DNA of 21,470 nucleotides, from contig JAGGTW010000065.1 of NCBI GenBank assembly GCA_021163585.1, forward strand, positions 1 to 21,470, read 5' to 3'. Origin of the DNA: Desulfurococcales archaeon (lineage in GTDB: Archaea > Thermoproteota > Thermoprotei_A > Sulfolobales > NBVN01). The notes under the pieces are model-generated. The model saw only the letters and a list, made by a program, of their open reading frames with translations, had not been told where the DNA came from and made no database searches. Position numbers and translations under genes: made by a program. Positions 7,738-14,416 of the stretch are shown piece after piece; positions within the stretch are counted from its first letter, which is position 1, and every line of letters begins with the position of its first letter.

Positions 7738-7890
7738 TTACCTCTTTATCCCTCTAACCAGTATTATGACCGGAAGCATAAGTACCAGGGCTGTTGCTAC
7801 GTAAGCTGGAGAAGCACCGAGGATGAAGTACAGGATTAACTCATTTATGGAGGCTGTTTCGGGTTTAACGATTTGTTTAAATGCCTTTAA
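7738..7890 (-). pseudogene. Start-less membrane-peptide fragment
   Basis: This frame is open for 50 codons between TAA stops and ends just 6 bases before the ATG of the retropepsin-like gene. It encodes a plausible membrane segment followed by a basic end (AYVATALVLMLPVIILVRGIKR), but has no ATG, GTG or TTG until 13 codons before its stop. It looks like the C-terminal remnant of a membrane protein, or a gene with a mutated start. No family is recognisable. Confidence 0.25.
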
Positions 7891-7935
7891 TTATCTCTAC
7901 TTACTTGTTAAACCTCAGGTGGGGGGCTCATAGCG

Positions 7936-8229
7936 TTGGGCTCGACAGCCACCCATGACCCCAGAGGGATACCTAAATCCCTATGGGCGAGGTGGAAGTC
8001 CCTAGAGGCGACTCTAAACAACCCTAAAATGAAGAGAAAGACCCTCCAGGGACAAACGGTTAGGGAGTACGTAAAGAATGGTGATGAGGTACTCAAGCAC
8101 TCGAGAGTGACAAGATACAGCTTCACTAACTTATCATTCAAGGTTTGCCTTCTGAAGGGCGTTCATGACCCCTACATGAAGCGGCTAGTAGCTACAATAA
8201 AGCATGGGCAGAGGTGCAACCCGTCCTAG
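7936..8229 (+). CDS. Doubtful hypothetical protein
   Basis: A 97-residue frame starting at a TTG with an AGGTGGGGG stretch about 10 bases upstream. The product is basic (SLWARWKSLEATLNNPKMKRK and so on), with no signal peptide, membrane segment or motif I recognise. A possible TATA box (GTTTAAATGCC, about 7875-7885) precedes it. It sits in a zone of decaying genes and may itself be a remnant or chance frame. The opposite strand over 7908-8141 is also open but no better supported. Confidence 0.25.
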   Translation: MGSTATHDPRGIPKSLWARWKSLEATLNNPKMKRKTLQGQTVREYVKNGDEVLKHSRVTRYSFTNLSFKVCLLKGVHDPYMKRLVATIKHGQRCNPS

Positions 8230-8448
8230 CGAGACCTACAGAAACTAGATAAGAAACGGCTAATTCTCCTCCCTACTCCTGACAGCAAGAAACTGCAGGA
8301 TGCCGACTTAGCAAATGCGTGAAGGAACTCAACAAATTAATTCGCAGGACAGGTTATAAAGAGGAAATAATATTTACTTAAGTAATTTAAACACATATAG
8401 AAGAAAATTTTATCTTTAGCTATTACAAATAGTTAATGAGGTGACCAC
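8230..8448. other. Spacer before the NSS symporter: remnant plus promoter
   Basis: Besides the nitrilase remnant this spacer holds the symporter promoter. The sequence from about 8360 is AT-rich, with a perfect 12-base palindrome TTACTTAAGTAA at 8374-8385 touching a TATA candidate (AATTTAAAC, 8384-8392). Transcription would start near 8415 and leave a leader of about 34 bases ending in the GAGGTGA ribosome site at 8438-8444. The palindrome may be an operator, or chance in AT-rich DNA. Confidence 0.4.
8263..8307 (-). pseudogene. N-terminal remnant of a second nitrilase-family gene
   Basis: Read on the minus strand, these 45 bases encode VGILQFLAVRSREEN followed at once by TAG. The intact nitrilase gene (7184-7228) encodes VGILQFGAVKSKERN. 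By my count 35 of 45 bases and 11 of 15 residues are identical, and several differences are silent. Beyond the TAG no similarity continues, so only the N-terminal tip survives. It indicates a former paralogue, transcribed away from the downstream symporter. Confidence 0.55.
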
Positions 8449-9885
8449 GTGGGTTCTGCTGCAGAATATTGGAAAAGAAGGAGGGGTTTCATCCTAGCTG
8501 CAATAGGCTCGGCTATCGGTTTAGGAAATATCTGGCGATTCAGCTGGCTCTGCTACAGGAATGGTGGCGGCGCCTTCCTAGTACCCTACATAATATTCCT
8601 ACTTATTTTCGGTATCCCGTTATTGGTACTGGAGTTCATGCTAGGCCACTACTTCTCAGGTTCATCACCTAAAGTATTTAGAAAGATTAAGGAGAGTTTA
8701 GAGCCCCTAGGCTGGTTAGCCACAATAAATGTGTTCATAATTGGTACATACTACTCAGTAGTTCTAGCGTGGGCGATGGACTACATAGGGTACTCAGCGG
8801 TAGTTGCCTGGAAAACTGTCGAGGGTGTAGGACCAACATTTGATTCAATGATATCTAATCCTGCAATCGTTATCGTAGGACTTATAATAACTTGGCTAAT
8901 TGTGTGGATTACTAACTTCACTGGTGTAGCAAGCGGTATAGAAAGAGCTTGTACATATGCTATACCGCTCTTGTGGATACTCTCAGCAGTGTTAGTTATA
9001 AGAGGTTTAACGCTTCCCGGTAGTGACATAGGTATTAATTGGCTATTAACACCTTCCGCACAGGCTTTCAGCGGAAGTGCCTTAATCGATGCTGCAGGAC
9101 AGATACTATTTACATTAAGCGTATTCGCGTCCACCATGATCGCTTACGCCAGTTATTTACCGCCTAAGTCAGAAATACCTAATTCAGCTTGGATAACGGC
9201 GTTCGCTAACTGTGGATTCAGCTTCTTCTTCGCATTTGCTACATGGGGTATTATAGGGTATTTAATGCATATAATGAATGTTGTGACACCAGCTGATCTA
9301 CCGGTACCGCTAGCTGGCGCTGGCTTAGCGTTCGTGACAATACCTACTGGAGTAACTCTCCTCCCAGGCGCGCCTTTCACAACAGCAGTATTCGGTACGT
9401 TGTTCTTCATAGTCCTATGGCTTGCTGGGTACACATCCCTAATATCTATAGTAGAACCGGTATATACTGCCTTAAAAGATAAATTCGGTATTCCAAGAAA
9501 GAAGGCAATAACAGGTATTGTAGCGTTTTCCTTCATAATAAGCATACTATTCGCTGTTCGACCAGATCTAATAGATCCTGTAGACTTCATGGTTGGGAGC
9601 ACTAACGGGATATGGCTTGTACTTCTTGAGGCTATTCTAGCTGGCTATTTCCTTGGTATGAAGTTACTTAGAGACTATGTGAATCCTAATGCTGAATGGA
9701 AGCTTGGCCCATGGTTTGATGTATTCATAAAGTTCATATCACCGATAGTATTACTGGTTATACTTGGTTGGGGACTTGCCACCACCGCTCATGTATCACC
9801 AATATCAGTGCTTACTATTGTAATAATGATAATAGCAGCATTAATACTATCAGGTTTTAAGTGGAGAACGGAGGAGGTGAAATAA
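8449..9885 (+). CDS. Neurotransmitter:sodium symporter (NSS) family amino-acid importer
   Basis: The 478-residue membrane protein has the NSS (LeuT-type) signature near the N-terminus: GSAIGLGNIWRF (20-31) with Gly24-Leu25-Gly26 at the unwound part of helix 1, then NGGGAFLVPY (38-47). About 11-12 helices follow, the normal fold. Prokaryotic members import amino acids with Na+: LeuT takes leucine, MhsT hydrophobic residues, and MetP takes methionine and alanine. The start is a GTG with GAGGTGA 5 bases upstream. Its stop codon is separated by one base from a 41-residue MetS-like gene, so it is probably a MetP-type two-component carrier. It stands near the aminotransferase and the oxoacid oxidoreductase, which suits a role in feeding amino acids to fermentation. 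Exact specificity cannot be read. Confidence 0.92.
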   Translation: MGSAAEYWKRRRGFILAAIGSAIGLGNIWRFSWLCYRNGGGAFLVPYIIFLLIFGIPLLVLEFMLGHYFSGSSPKVFRKIKESLEPLGWLATINVFIIGTYYSVVLAWAMDYIGYSAVVAWKTVEGVGPTFDSMISNPAIVIVGLIITWLIVWITNFTGVASGIERACTYAIPLLWILSAVLVIRGLTLPGSDIGINWLLTPSAQAFSGSALIDAAGQILFTLSVFASTMIAYASYLPPKSEIPNSAWITAFANCGFSFFFAFATWGIIGYLMHIMNVVTPADLPVPLAGAGLAFVTIPTGVTLLPGAPFTTAVFGTLFFIVLWLAGYTSLISIVEPVYTALKDKFGIPRKKAITGIVAFSFIISILFAVRPDLIDPVDFMVGSTNGIWLVLLEAILAGYFLGMKLLRDYVNPNAEWKLGPWFDVFIKFISPIVLLVILGWGLATTAHVSPISVLTIVIMIIAALILSGFKWRTEEVK

Positions 9886-9886
9886 T

Positions 9887-10012
9887 ATGCCCGGATTAAG
9901 TGCTGGAGCAATCGCTATGTTGGTCATAGGTATAGTACTACTGTACGGGGTAGGCTTAGGGCTAGGCGTTTACAGGGCTTGGAAGTCATCTAAAGCTAAG
10001 AAGCAAGCATAA
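9887..10012 (+). CDS. MetS-like small subunit of the NSS symporter
   Basis: A 41-residue protein (MPGLSAGAIAMLVIGIVLLY...) with one hydrophobic helix at about residues 6-28 and a basic cytoplasmic tail (RAWKSSKAKKQA). It begins one base after the symporter stop, with GGAGGTGA about 7 bases upstream, inside the last codons of that gene. Size, single helix with G-rich face, basic tail and position match MetS, the small subunit needed by the MetP methionine/alanine importer of Corynebacterium, and the MetS/NSS small-subunit family (PF16951). It is easily missed because of its length. Role inferred from context and family. Confidence 0.7.
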   Translation: MPGLSAGAIAMLVIGIVLLYGVGLGLGVYRAWKSSKAKKQA

Positions 10013-10019
10013 TAAAAAG

Positions 10020-10044
10020 AATAGGGTAAGCAAACCTATTTTTC
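10020..10044 (+). terminator. Stem-loop and T-run after the NSS operon
   Basis: AATAGG (10020-10025) pairs with CCTATT (10035-10040) across a 9-base loop, followed by further T residues (10041-10043). It lies 8 bases after the small-subunit stop codon. The core GGTAAGCAAACC recurs, inverted, right after the agmatinase gene. Confidence 0.5.
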
Positions 10045-10067
10045 CTATCTTAACAAGGTGTAGGTAC

Positions 10068-11234
10068 CTACTGCGTCTTCCCTGAACCGTAACTCTTCAT
10101 CCATTCCTCGATCCTGTCCATAGCCTCAGCAAGTTTCTCATATGATGTAGCACAAGATATCCTTAAGTATCCTTCACCGTACTTACCGAATGCTGACCCC
10201 GGTACTACAGCTACTTTAGCACTATACAGGAGTTGTTCGGCAACCTCCTCAGACTTCCCGTACCTTGAGATATTGGGGAATATGTAGAACGTGCCCTTAG
10301 GCTTGATGACTGACACGTCAGGCATCTCACTCAACCTCCTGAAAACTAAGTCGATCCTCCTCCTGTACTCACTAACCATCTTCTCAACGCAGTCCTGAGG
10401 TCCTTCAAGAGCTGCTAAGGCAGCCTTCTGAGCAAAAGCTACTGGACACGCAATTACATACATGTTGAGCTTAACCATCCTGTCTATAATGTCTTTTCTA
10501 GCAACAGCGTACCCCAGCCTCCACCCGGTCATGGCGTAGGTCTTCGAGAATGTGAAGACGCTCACGACCCTGTCCTTCATCCCGTTGAGTGAGGCAATAC
10601 TTACGTGGTTCCCCTCAAAAACTATTTTCTCGTAAGCCTCATCGGAGATCACCGTTAAGTCGTGCTCTACCGCGAAATCAGCTACCTCCTCAAGTACCTT
10701 CCTCGGGTACACCGCCCCAGTCGGGTTGCATGGGGTATTGATTATTATGGCCTTAGTTCTGCCAGTAACATACTTCTTCAGATCCTCAACCACAGGGCAG
10801 AAATCGTTCTCCTCCCTAACAGGGACCTCGACTGGGGCACCCCCCGCCATCTGAATGAGTGGTCTGTACGACACGAAGGCTGGTGAGGGAATCAGTACTT
10901 CATCCCCTGGCTTAATTAAAGTGAATATGGCGTTAGCTAGGGCCTGCTCACCCCCCACGGTTACTATGATTTCCTCAACAGATGCTTCAATACCGTTGTC
11001 CTTCTTCAGCTTCTTCGCTATAGCTTCTCTGAGTTCAGGTAGCCCTGCGTTAGATGTATAGTGAGTATATCCTTCTTCTAATGCCTCAACCGCTGCCTTC
11101 TTAATGTGTTCTGGGGTGTCAAAGTCCGGCTCCCCAATACCTAAATTAATTACCTCAGGCATTTTTGACGCGAGCTCGAACAACCTCCTAATACCTGAAA
11201 CAGGAATCTTCTCAAGTACTTCAGCAATTGACAT
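10068..11234 (-). CDS. PLP-dependent aminotransferase, class I/II (aspartate aminotransferase family)
   Basis: The 388-residue protein is a fold-type I aminotransferase of normal length. The PLP lysine is Lys231 in FTFSKTYAMTGWRLGY; Asn170 (TPCNPTG), Asp198 and Tyr201 (ISDEAYE) are the usual cofactor contacts; the YLRISCA segment near the C-terminus gives the arginine that binds the substrate carboxylate. The N-terminal IPVSGIRRLFELA and GEPDFDTPEH are typical of archaeal enzymes acting on aspartate, alanine, aromatic or other amino acids with 2-oxoglutarate. Specificity cannot be decided. The ATG at 11234 has only a weak ribosome site but a good TATA box (GTTTAAATCC, 11263-11272), giving a short leader. 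It is divergent from the por operon, which uses 2-oxoacids of the kind this enzyme makes. Confidence 0.92.
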   Translation of the reverse strand: MSIAEVLEKIPVSGIRRLFELASKMPEVINLGIGEPDFDTPEHIKKAAVEALEEGYTHYTSNAGLPELREAIAKKLKKDNGIEASVEEIIVTVGGEQALANAIFTLIKPGDEVLIPSPAFVSYRPLIQMAGGAPVEVPVREENDFCPVVEDLKKYVTGRTKAIIINTPCNPTGAVYPRKVLEEVADFAVEHDLTVISDEAYEKIVFEGNHVSIASLNGMKDRVVSVFTFSKTYAMTGWRLGYAVARKDIIDRMVKLNMYVIACPVAFAQKAALAALEGPQDCVEKMVSEYRRRIDLVFRRLSEMPDVSVIKPKGTFYIFPNISRYGKSEEVAEQLLYSAKVAVVPGSAFGKYGEGYLRISCATSYEKLAEAMDRIEEWMKSYGSGKTQ

Positions 11235-11417
11235 ATTTCAGCCCTGTAAATCTCACATAGCAGGATTTAAACTAGACCCTAGTACAGTGCTTTTACGATT
11301 TAAAATATATGAAAATAGAAAGTTAGATATGCCTGAAGCCCAGCGTAACGAGGGCAATCCACATGACATAGGATCACATAAAATGCCATTTCAGCAGATT
11401 TTACTGAGGTGTTCATT
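11235..11417. promoter_or_regulatory. Divergent promoters of the aminotransferase and por operon
   Basis: Minus-strand TATA box at 11263-11272 serves the aminotransferase. On the plus strand TTTAAAATATAT (11299-11310) is the best TATA box for the por operon; 26 bases on lies an ATG at 11329. A weaker second box, CATAAAATG at about 11372-11380, would place transcription start near 11403 instead. The distance from the first box leaves an 80-90 base leader before porG. Confidence 0.45.
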
Positions 11418-11430
11418 TTGGAGGAGATAA
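11329..11430 (+). CDS. Possible 33-residue leaderless upstream ORF of the por operon
   Basis: An ATG exactly where transcription should start from the 11299-11310 TATA box opens 33 codons (MPEAQRNEGNPHDIGSHK and so on, ending CSFWRR) and ends at TAA 11428-11430, overlapping the porG start by 13 bases in another frame. It might be a coupled leader peptide or simply a leader sequence with a chance frame. The product has no recognisable motif. Confidence 0.22.
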   Translation: MPEAQRNEGNPHDIGSHKMPFQQILLRCSFWRR

Positions 11431-11996
11431 GACTTCATGGGCGGGGAGGTCAGGGAGTAGTGCTTTGTTCGGAATTAATAGCTCTGTCCGCACTATACGA
11501 CGGTAGGTTTGCTAGGGCTTTCCCATGGTTCGGTATTGCTAGGCGTGGAGCCCCAGTTACCTCGTTCATAGTTATTGGTGAGGCCAACGAGATCTCTAGG
11601 AGCATGGTATACAACCCCAAGTACGTAATGGTGCTTGACCCCCAGCTCCACAGGGTCATGCCTGCAGTAACAAACGGGATCAGGGAGGGTGGTGTGTACG
11701 TCCAGAACACCGTTAAGAAACCTGCTGAACTCTTAGATGAGGTCGGAGTCAGCTCTAAGTTAAGGGTTATAGCTTCAGTGGATGCCACAGGCCTGGCGCT
11801 GAAGTACATGGGGGTCGCCATACCCAACATAGCTATGTTAGGTGCGTTTGCTAAGGTCACAGGACTCATAACACTTAGCTCAGCAATGAGAGCTGTTAAG
11901 GCTAGGTTCCCTGAGAGGCTCTGGGATAAGTACCTGAGGTGCCTGGAAGCTGGATATAATGAAGTCGGTGTCGAGGTGTTAGGGGATGGAGGCTAA
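11418..11996 (+). CDS. porG: 2-oxoacid:ferredoxin oxidoreductase, gamma subunit
   Basis: The 192-residue protein opens with EEIRLHGRGGQGVV, the standard opening of the gamma subunit of pyruvate/2-oxoacid ferredoxin oxidoreductases, and continues with the conserved FARAFPWFGIARRGAPVTSF block and the IPNIAMLGAFAKVTG segment. The gamma domain helps bind coenzyme A and hold the complex together. I choose the TTG at 11418 and not the GTG at 11409, because GAGGTG at 11406-11411 is a good ribosome site 6 bases before the TTG and contains that GTG. The gene is first in an operon with the delta subunit and a fused alpha-beta subunit; its end overlaps the delta start by 11 bases. The symbol reflects the family; the substrate may not be pyruvate. 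Confidence 0.9.
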   Translation: MEEIRLHGRGGQGVVLCSELIALSALYDGRFARAFPWFGIARRGAPVTSFIVIGEANEISRSMVYNPKYVMVLDPQLHRVMPAVTNGIREGGVYVQNTVKKPAELLDEVGVSSKLRVIASVDATGLALKYMGVAIPNIAMLGAFAKVTGLITLSSAMRAVKARFPERLWDKYLRCLEAGYNEVGVEVLGDGG

Positions 11997-12252
11997 GGAA
12001 GATTACCCTGAGATCTTAACAATACCTGTTAAGGAGATAGGTTCTGAACCCGTCGCTCACTGGAGGGTCATGAAGCCAGTCATTAAGTACGACCTCTGCA
12101 GGAAGTGCTGGGTCTGCGTTCACTTCTGCCCTGAAGGAGTCATCAGTGAGTCTGAGGAGGGGCCTGTGATAGATTACAGGTTCTGCAAGGGCTGCGGCGT
12201 CTGCGCTAATGAGTGCCCTGCGAAAGCTATCGAAATGGTTAGGGAGGTGTGA
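11986..12252 (+). CDS. porD: 2-oxoacid:ferredoxin oxidoreductase, delta subunit (2x[4Fe-4S] ferredoxin)
   Basis: An 88-residue ferredoxin-like protein with two complete CxxCxxCxxxCP motifs: Cys 38, 41, 44, 48 and Cys 67, 70, 73, 77. A lead of about 30 residues (VAHWRVMKPVIKYDLC) is typical of PorD subunits rather than free ferredoxins. In the complex it passes electrons from the beta-subunit cluster to soluble ferredoxin. The ATG at 11986 lies inside the end of porG and has GAGGTG 7 bases upstream. The stop is 4 bases before the next start, and GGAGGTG in its last codons is the ribosome site of the fused subunit. Confidence 0.92.
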   Translation: MEAKEDYPEILTIPVKEIGSEPVAHWRVMKPVIKYDLCRKCWVCVHFCPEGVISESEEGPVIDYRFCKGCGVCANECPAKAIEMVREV

Positions 12253-12256
12253 TGCT

Positions 12257-14359
12257 TTGGGTAGGCTAGACCTCCTCTCAGGTAATAGGGCGGTAGCTTA
12301 CGGAGCTAAGCTCTCCAGGGTTCAGGTTGTTTCAGCGTACCCGATAACCCCTCAAACACCAATTGTTGAGTACCTCGCTGACTTCATCGCTAGGGGTGAG
12401 CTCGACGCCGAGTACATTCACCCTGAAGGAGAGCACTCGGCAATAGCTGCTGCGGTGGCAGCTGCCGTAGCTGGTGCTAGGGCATTTACTGCCACATGCT
12501 CCCAAGGACTCGGTTACGGTTTTGAGGTCATAGCTCAGGCACCTGCTTACAGGGCGCCGCTCGTAATGGCTGTGGCTAATAGGACTTTAGGGTGGTACTG
12601 GAGCGTGGCCGCCGACTACTCAGACTCTATGACCACCAGGGACTTAGGGTGGATCCAGCTCTACGTTGAGAGCTGCCAGGAGTGCCTTGACGGCGTGATC
12701 CAGCTCTACAAGATCATTGAGGATGAGAGGGTCCTCCTCCCAGGCATGATATGCCTTGATGGGTTCCACCTCTCCCACTCATCAGAGCCCGTAGACATTC
12801 CTGACCAGCGTGAAGTAGATGATTACCTGCCGCCGAGAAAGCTCTACAGGCACACTACAGACCCGACCGAGTCGGAGGGCTATGTATTCCCAGTAATACC
12901 TACGAGACTGCACACAACCTACAGAAGACTATTCGAGGGAGTCATGCAGAGGGCTAAGGAAGTCATTCGTGAAGCTACTAGGGAATTTAGTGAGAGGTTC
13001 GGCAGAGGTGCTTACGGCCTTCTGGAGGAGTACCGCACTGATGGTGCTGAAGCACTATTAGTTACTATGGGGTCGATGTCCACGGCAGCTAGGAGGGCTG
13101 TCGACAGACTCAGGAACAGAGGCGTCAGGGTGGGACTCCTAAGAGTTAGGTTCTTCAGGCCGTTCCCCTCAGAAGAACTGACTAAGATCGTTGAGAAGGG
13201 CGGTATTAGAGCTGTAGGCATTGTCGACAGAGCAGTGAGTCACGGAACATCGATGGGGCCGCTCGGTACTGAAGTAGCCTCCGTACTCTATGCTATGAAG
13301 GACAGACCCAATATAGTCAACTTCATTGCTGGTATGGGAGGTGACGACGTCTCAGTAAGTGACTTCGAAGGCATGGTAAGTAAGCTTATGAACACACTAA
13401 ACAAGGATGGAGTGCGGGAGACCGTATTTATCGAGCACCGGGTCCCGCTGGCGAAGCCCTCAGTTACGTTTAAGGACGTGACCTATTGTCCTGGGTCGCA
13501 GCTGTGTTCAGGATGCGGTGCGGCACTAGCTGTCAGGCACGTACTCAGAATTCTAGGTAAGAACTCAGTTATTGTGTTCCCACCGAACTGCGTTTCGGCT
13601 GCAGTAGCAATGCACTTCCCGAGCAACTGGGTCGGGGTCCCGTGCGTCCTAGCTAACTACGCTGCCGCAGCAGCATACGCCAGAGGGCTGCAGAGGGCCT
13701 ACAAGTACAGAGGTAAGAAGGTTTACGTCACGGTCATAGCTGGTGACGGCTGTACGGCTGACATAGGGCTGCAGTCGCTGTCATCGGCTGCTGAGTGTGG
13801 GGAGCCGATAATATGGATCAACTACGATAATGAGGCCTACATGAACACGGGTATTCAGAGGAGCGGCACGACACCAGCTAAGGCATGGACCACTACAACA
13901 CCGGTAGGTCCCAGGTGGCGTGGTAAGAAGGAGCTCCCGAAGGACATGGTGTCAGTAATGATTGCCCACAAGGTACCGTACATAGCTACTGCGTCACCAG
14001 CATTCCTACGTGACTTCGAGGTTAAGTTGAGGAAGGCTATGGAGGTCGTGGAGAAGGGTGAGGGCCTGGCATACATTCACGTGCAGACCCCGTGCCCTAC
14101 GGGCTGGAGGTTCCATGAAAGCAAGACTGTTGAGGTGGCGAGGCTGGCTGTACTGACCGGTATGTGGCCTCTCATCGAGGTCGACCACGGCGTATTCAGA
14201 TTGACTGTTAAGCTACCTAAGCTGAGGCCCGTAGCTGAGTACATCAGGCTTCAGGGAAGGTTCAGGCACTTGAGTGACGAGGACGTAGCTGAGATCCAGG
14301 AACTCACTAATAAGAACTGGAAGAAGTTGCTTGACCTGGACGGGAAGCCCCTATGGTAG
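12257..14359 (+). CDS. 2-oxoacid:ferredoxin oxidoreductase, alpha-beta fusion (PorA-PorB)
   Basis: One uninterrupted 700-residue frame holds two subunits that are separate in most archaea. Residues 1 to about 395 are PorA: YPITPQTP at 28-35, EGEHSA from residue 57, the DYSDSMTTRDLGW substrate region, and the transketolase C-terminal domain (GAEALLVTMGSMS onward). From about 405 it is PorB: CSGCG (Cys417, Cys420), Cys445 and Cys613 (PCPTGW) are the four ligands of its [4Fe-4S] cluster, GDG 496-498 begins the thiamine-diphosphate motif, and YDNEAYMNTGIQRS is fully conserved. The enzyme oxidises a 2-oxoacid to acyl-CoA and CO2, reducing ferredoxin. A frame up to 12209 exists, but the TTG at 12257 has GGAGGTG 7 bases upstream. 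The usual archaeal WNDHSD-like substrate stretch reads AADYSD, so a substrate other than pyruvate is possible. Confidence 0.9.
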   Translation: MGRLDLLSGNRAVAYGAKLSRVQVVSAYPITPQTPIVEYLADFIARGELDAEYIHPEGEHSAIAAAVAAAVAGARAFTATCSQGLGYGFEVIAQAPAYRAPLVMAVANRTLGWYWSVAADYSDSMTTRDLGWIQLYVESCQECLDGVIQLYKIIEDERVLLPGMICLDGFHLSHSSEPVDIPDQREVDDYLPPRKLYRHTTDPTESEGYVFPVIPTRLHTTYRRLFEGVMQRAKEVIREATREFSERFGRGAYGLLEEYRTDGAEALLVTMGSMSTAARRAVDRLRNRGVRVGLLRVRFFRPFPSEELTKIVEKGGIRAVGIVDRAVSHGTSMGPLGTEVASVLYAMKDRPNIVNFIAGMGGDDVSVSDFEGMVSKLMNTLNKDGVRETVFIEHRVPLAKPSVTFKDVTYCPGSQLCSGCGAALAVRHVLRILGKNSVIVFPPNCVSAAVAMHFPSNWVGVPCVLANYAAAAAYARGLQRAYKYRGKKVYVTVIAGDGCTADIGLQSLSSAAECGEPIIWINYDNEAYMNTGIQRSGTTPAKAWTTTTPVGPRWRGKKELPKDMVSVMIAHKVPYIATASPAFLRDFEVKLRKAMEVVEKGEGLAYIHVQTPCPTGWRFHESKTVEVARLAVLTGMWPLIEVDHGVFRLTVKLPKLRPVAEYIRLQGRFRHLSDEDVAEIQELTNKNWKKLLDLDGKPLW

Positions 14360-14416
14360 AATAAAGTATTTTTAACTAAACATAAATTATGGTATAGACT
14401 CCATGAGGTACCGACC
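14360..14416 (+). promoter_or_regulatory. T-run and promoter between por and ACD genes
   Basis: After the fused subunit a T5 run at about 14370-14374 could end por transcription. The same AT-rich stretch (TTTTTAACTAAACATAAATTAT) can act as TATA region for the next gene, with a leader of about 20 bases ending in GAGGT at 14404-14408. Whether the ACD gene is read through from por or has its own start is open. Confidence 0.35.

Noticed and set aside
7862..7914. Inverted repeat GGTTTAAC / GTTAAACC with a 37-base gap
   Set aside because: Eight-base arms with a long AT-rich spacer are expected by chance; no mobile-element ends or duplicated target sites were seen.
10060..10071. Perfect 12-base palindrome GTAGGTACCTAC over the aminotransferase stop codon
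   Set aside because: No T-run follows on the minus strand and AGGTACCT is frequent throughout the window as part of codons, so chance is the simpler reading.
13012..13221. Minus-strand open frames within the por and ACD genes (for example 13012-13221, 14602-14898)
   Set aside because: They overlap well-recognised coding sequences in other frames and show no motif, ribosome site or sensible composition.
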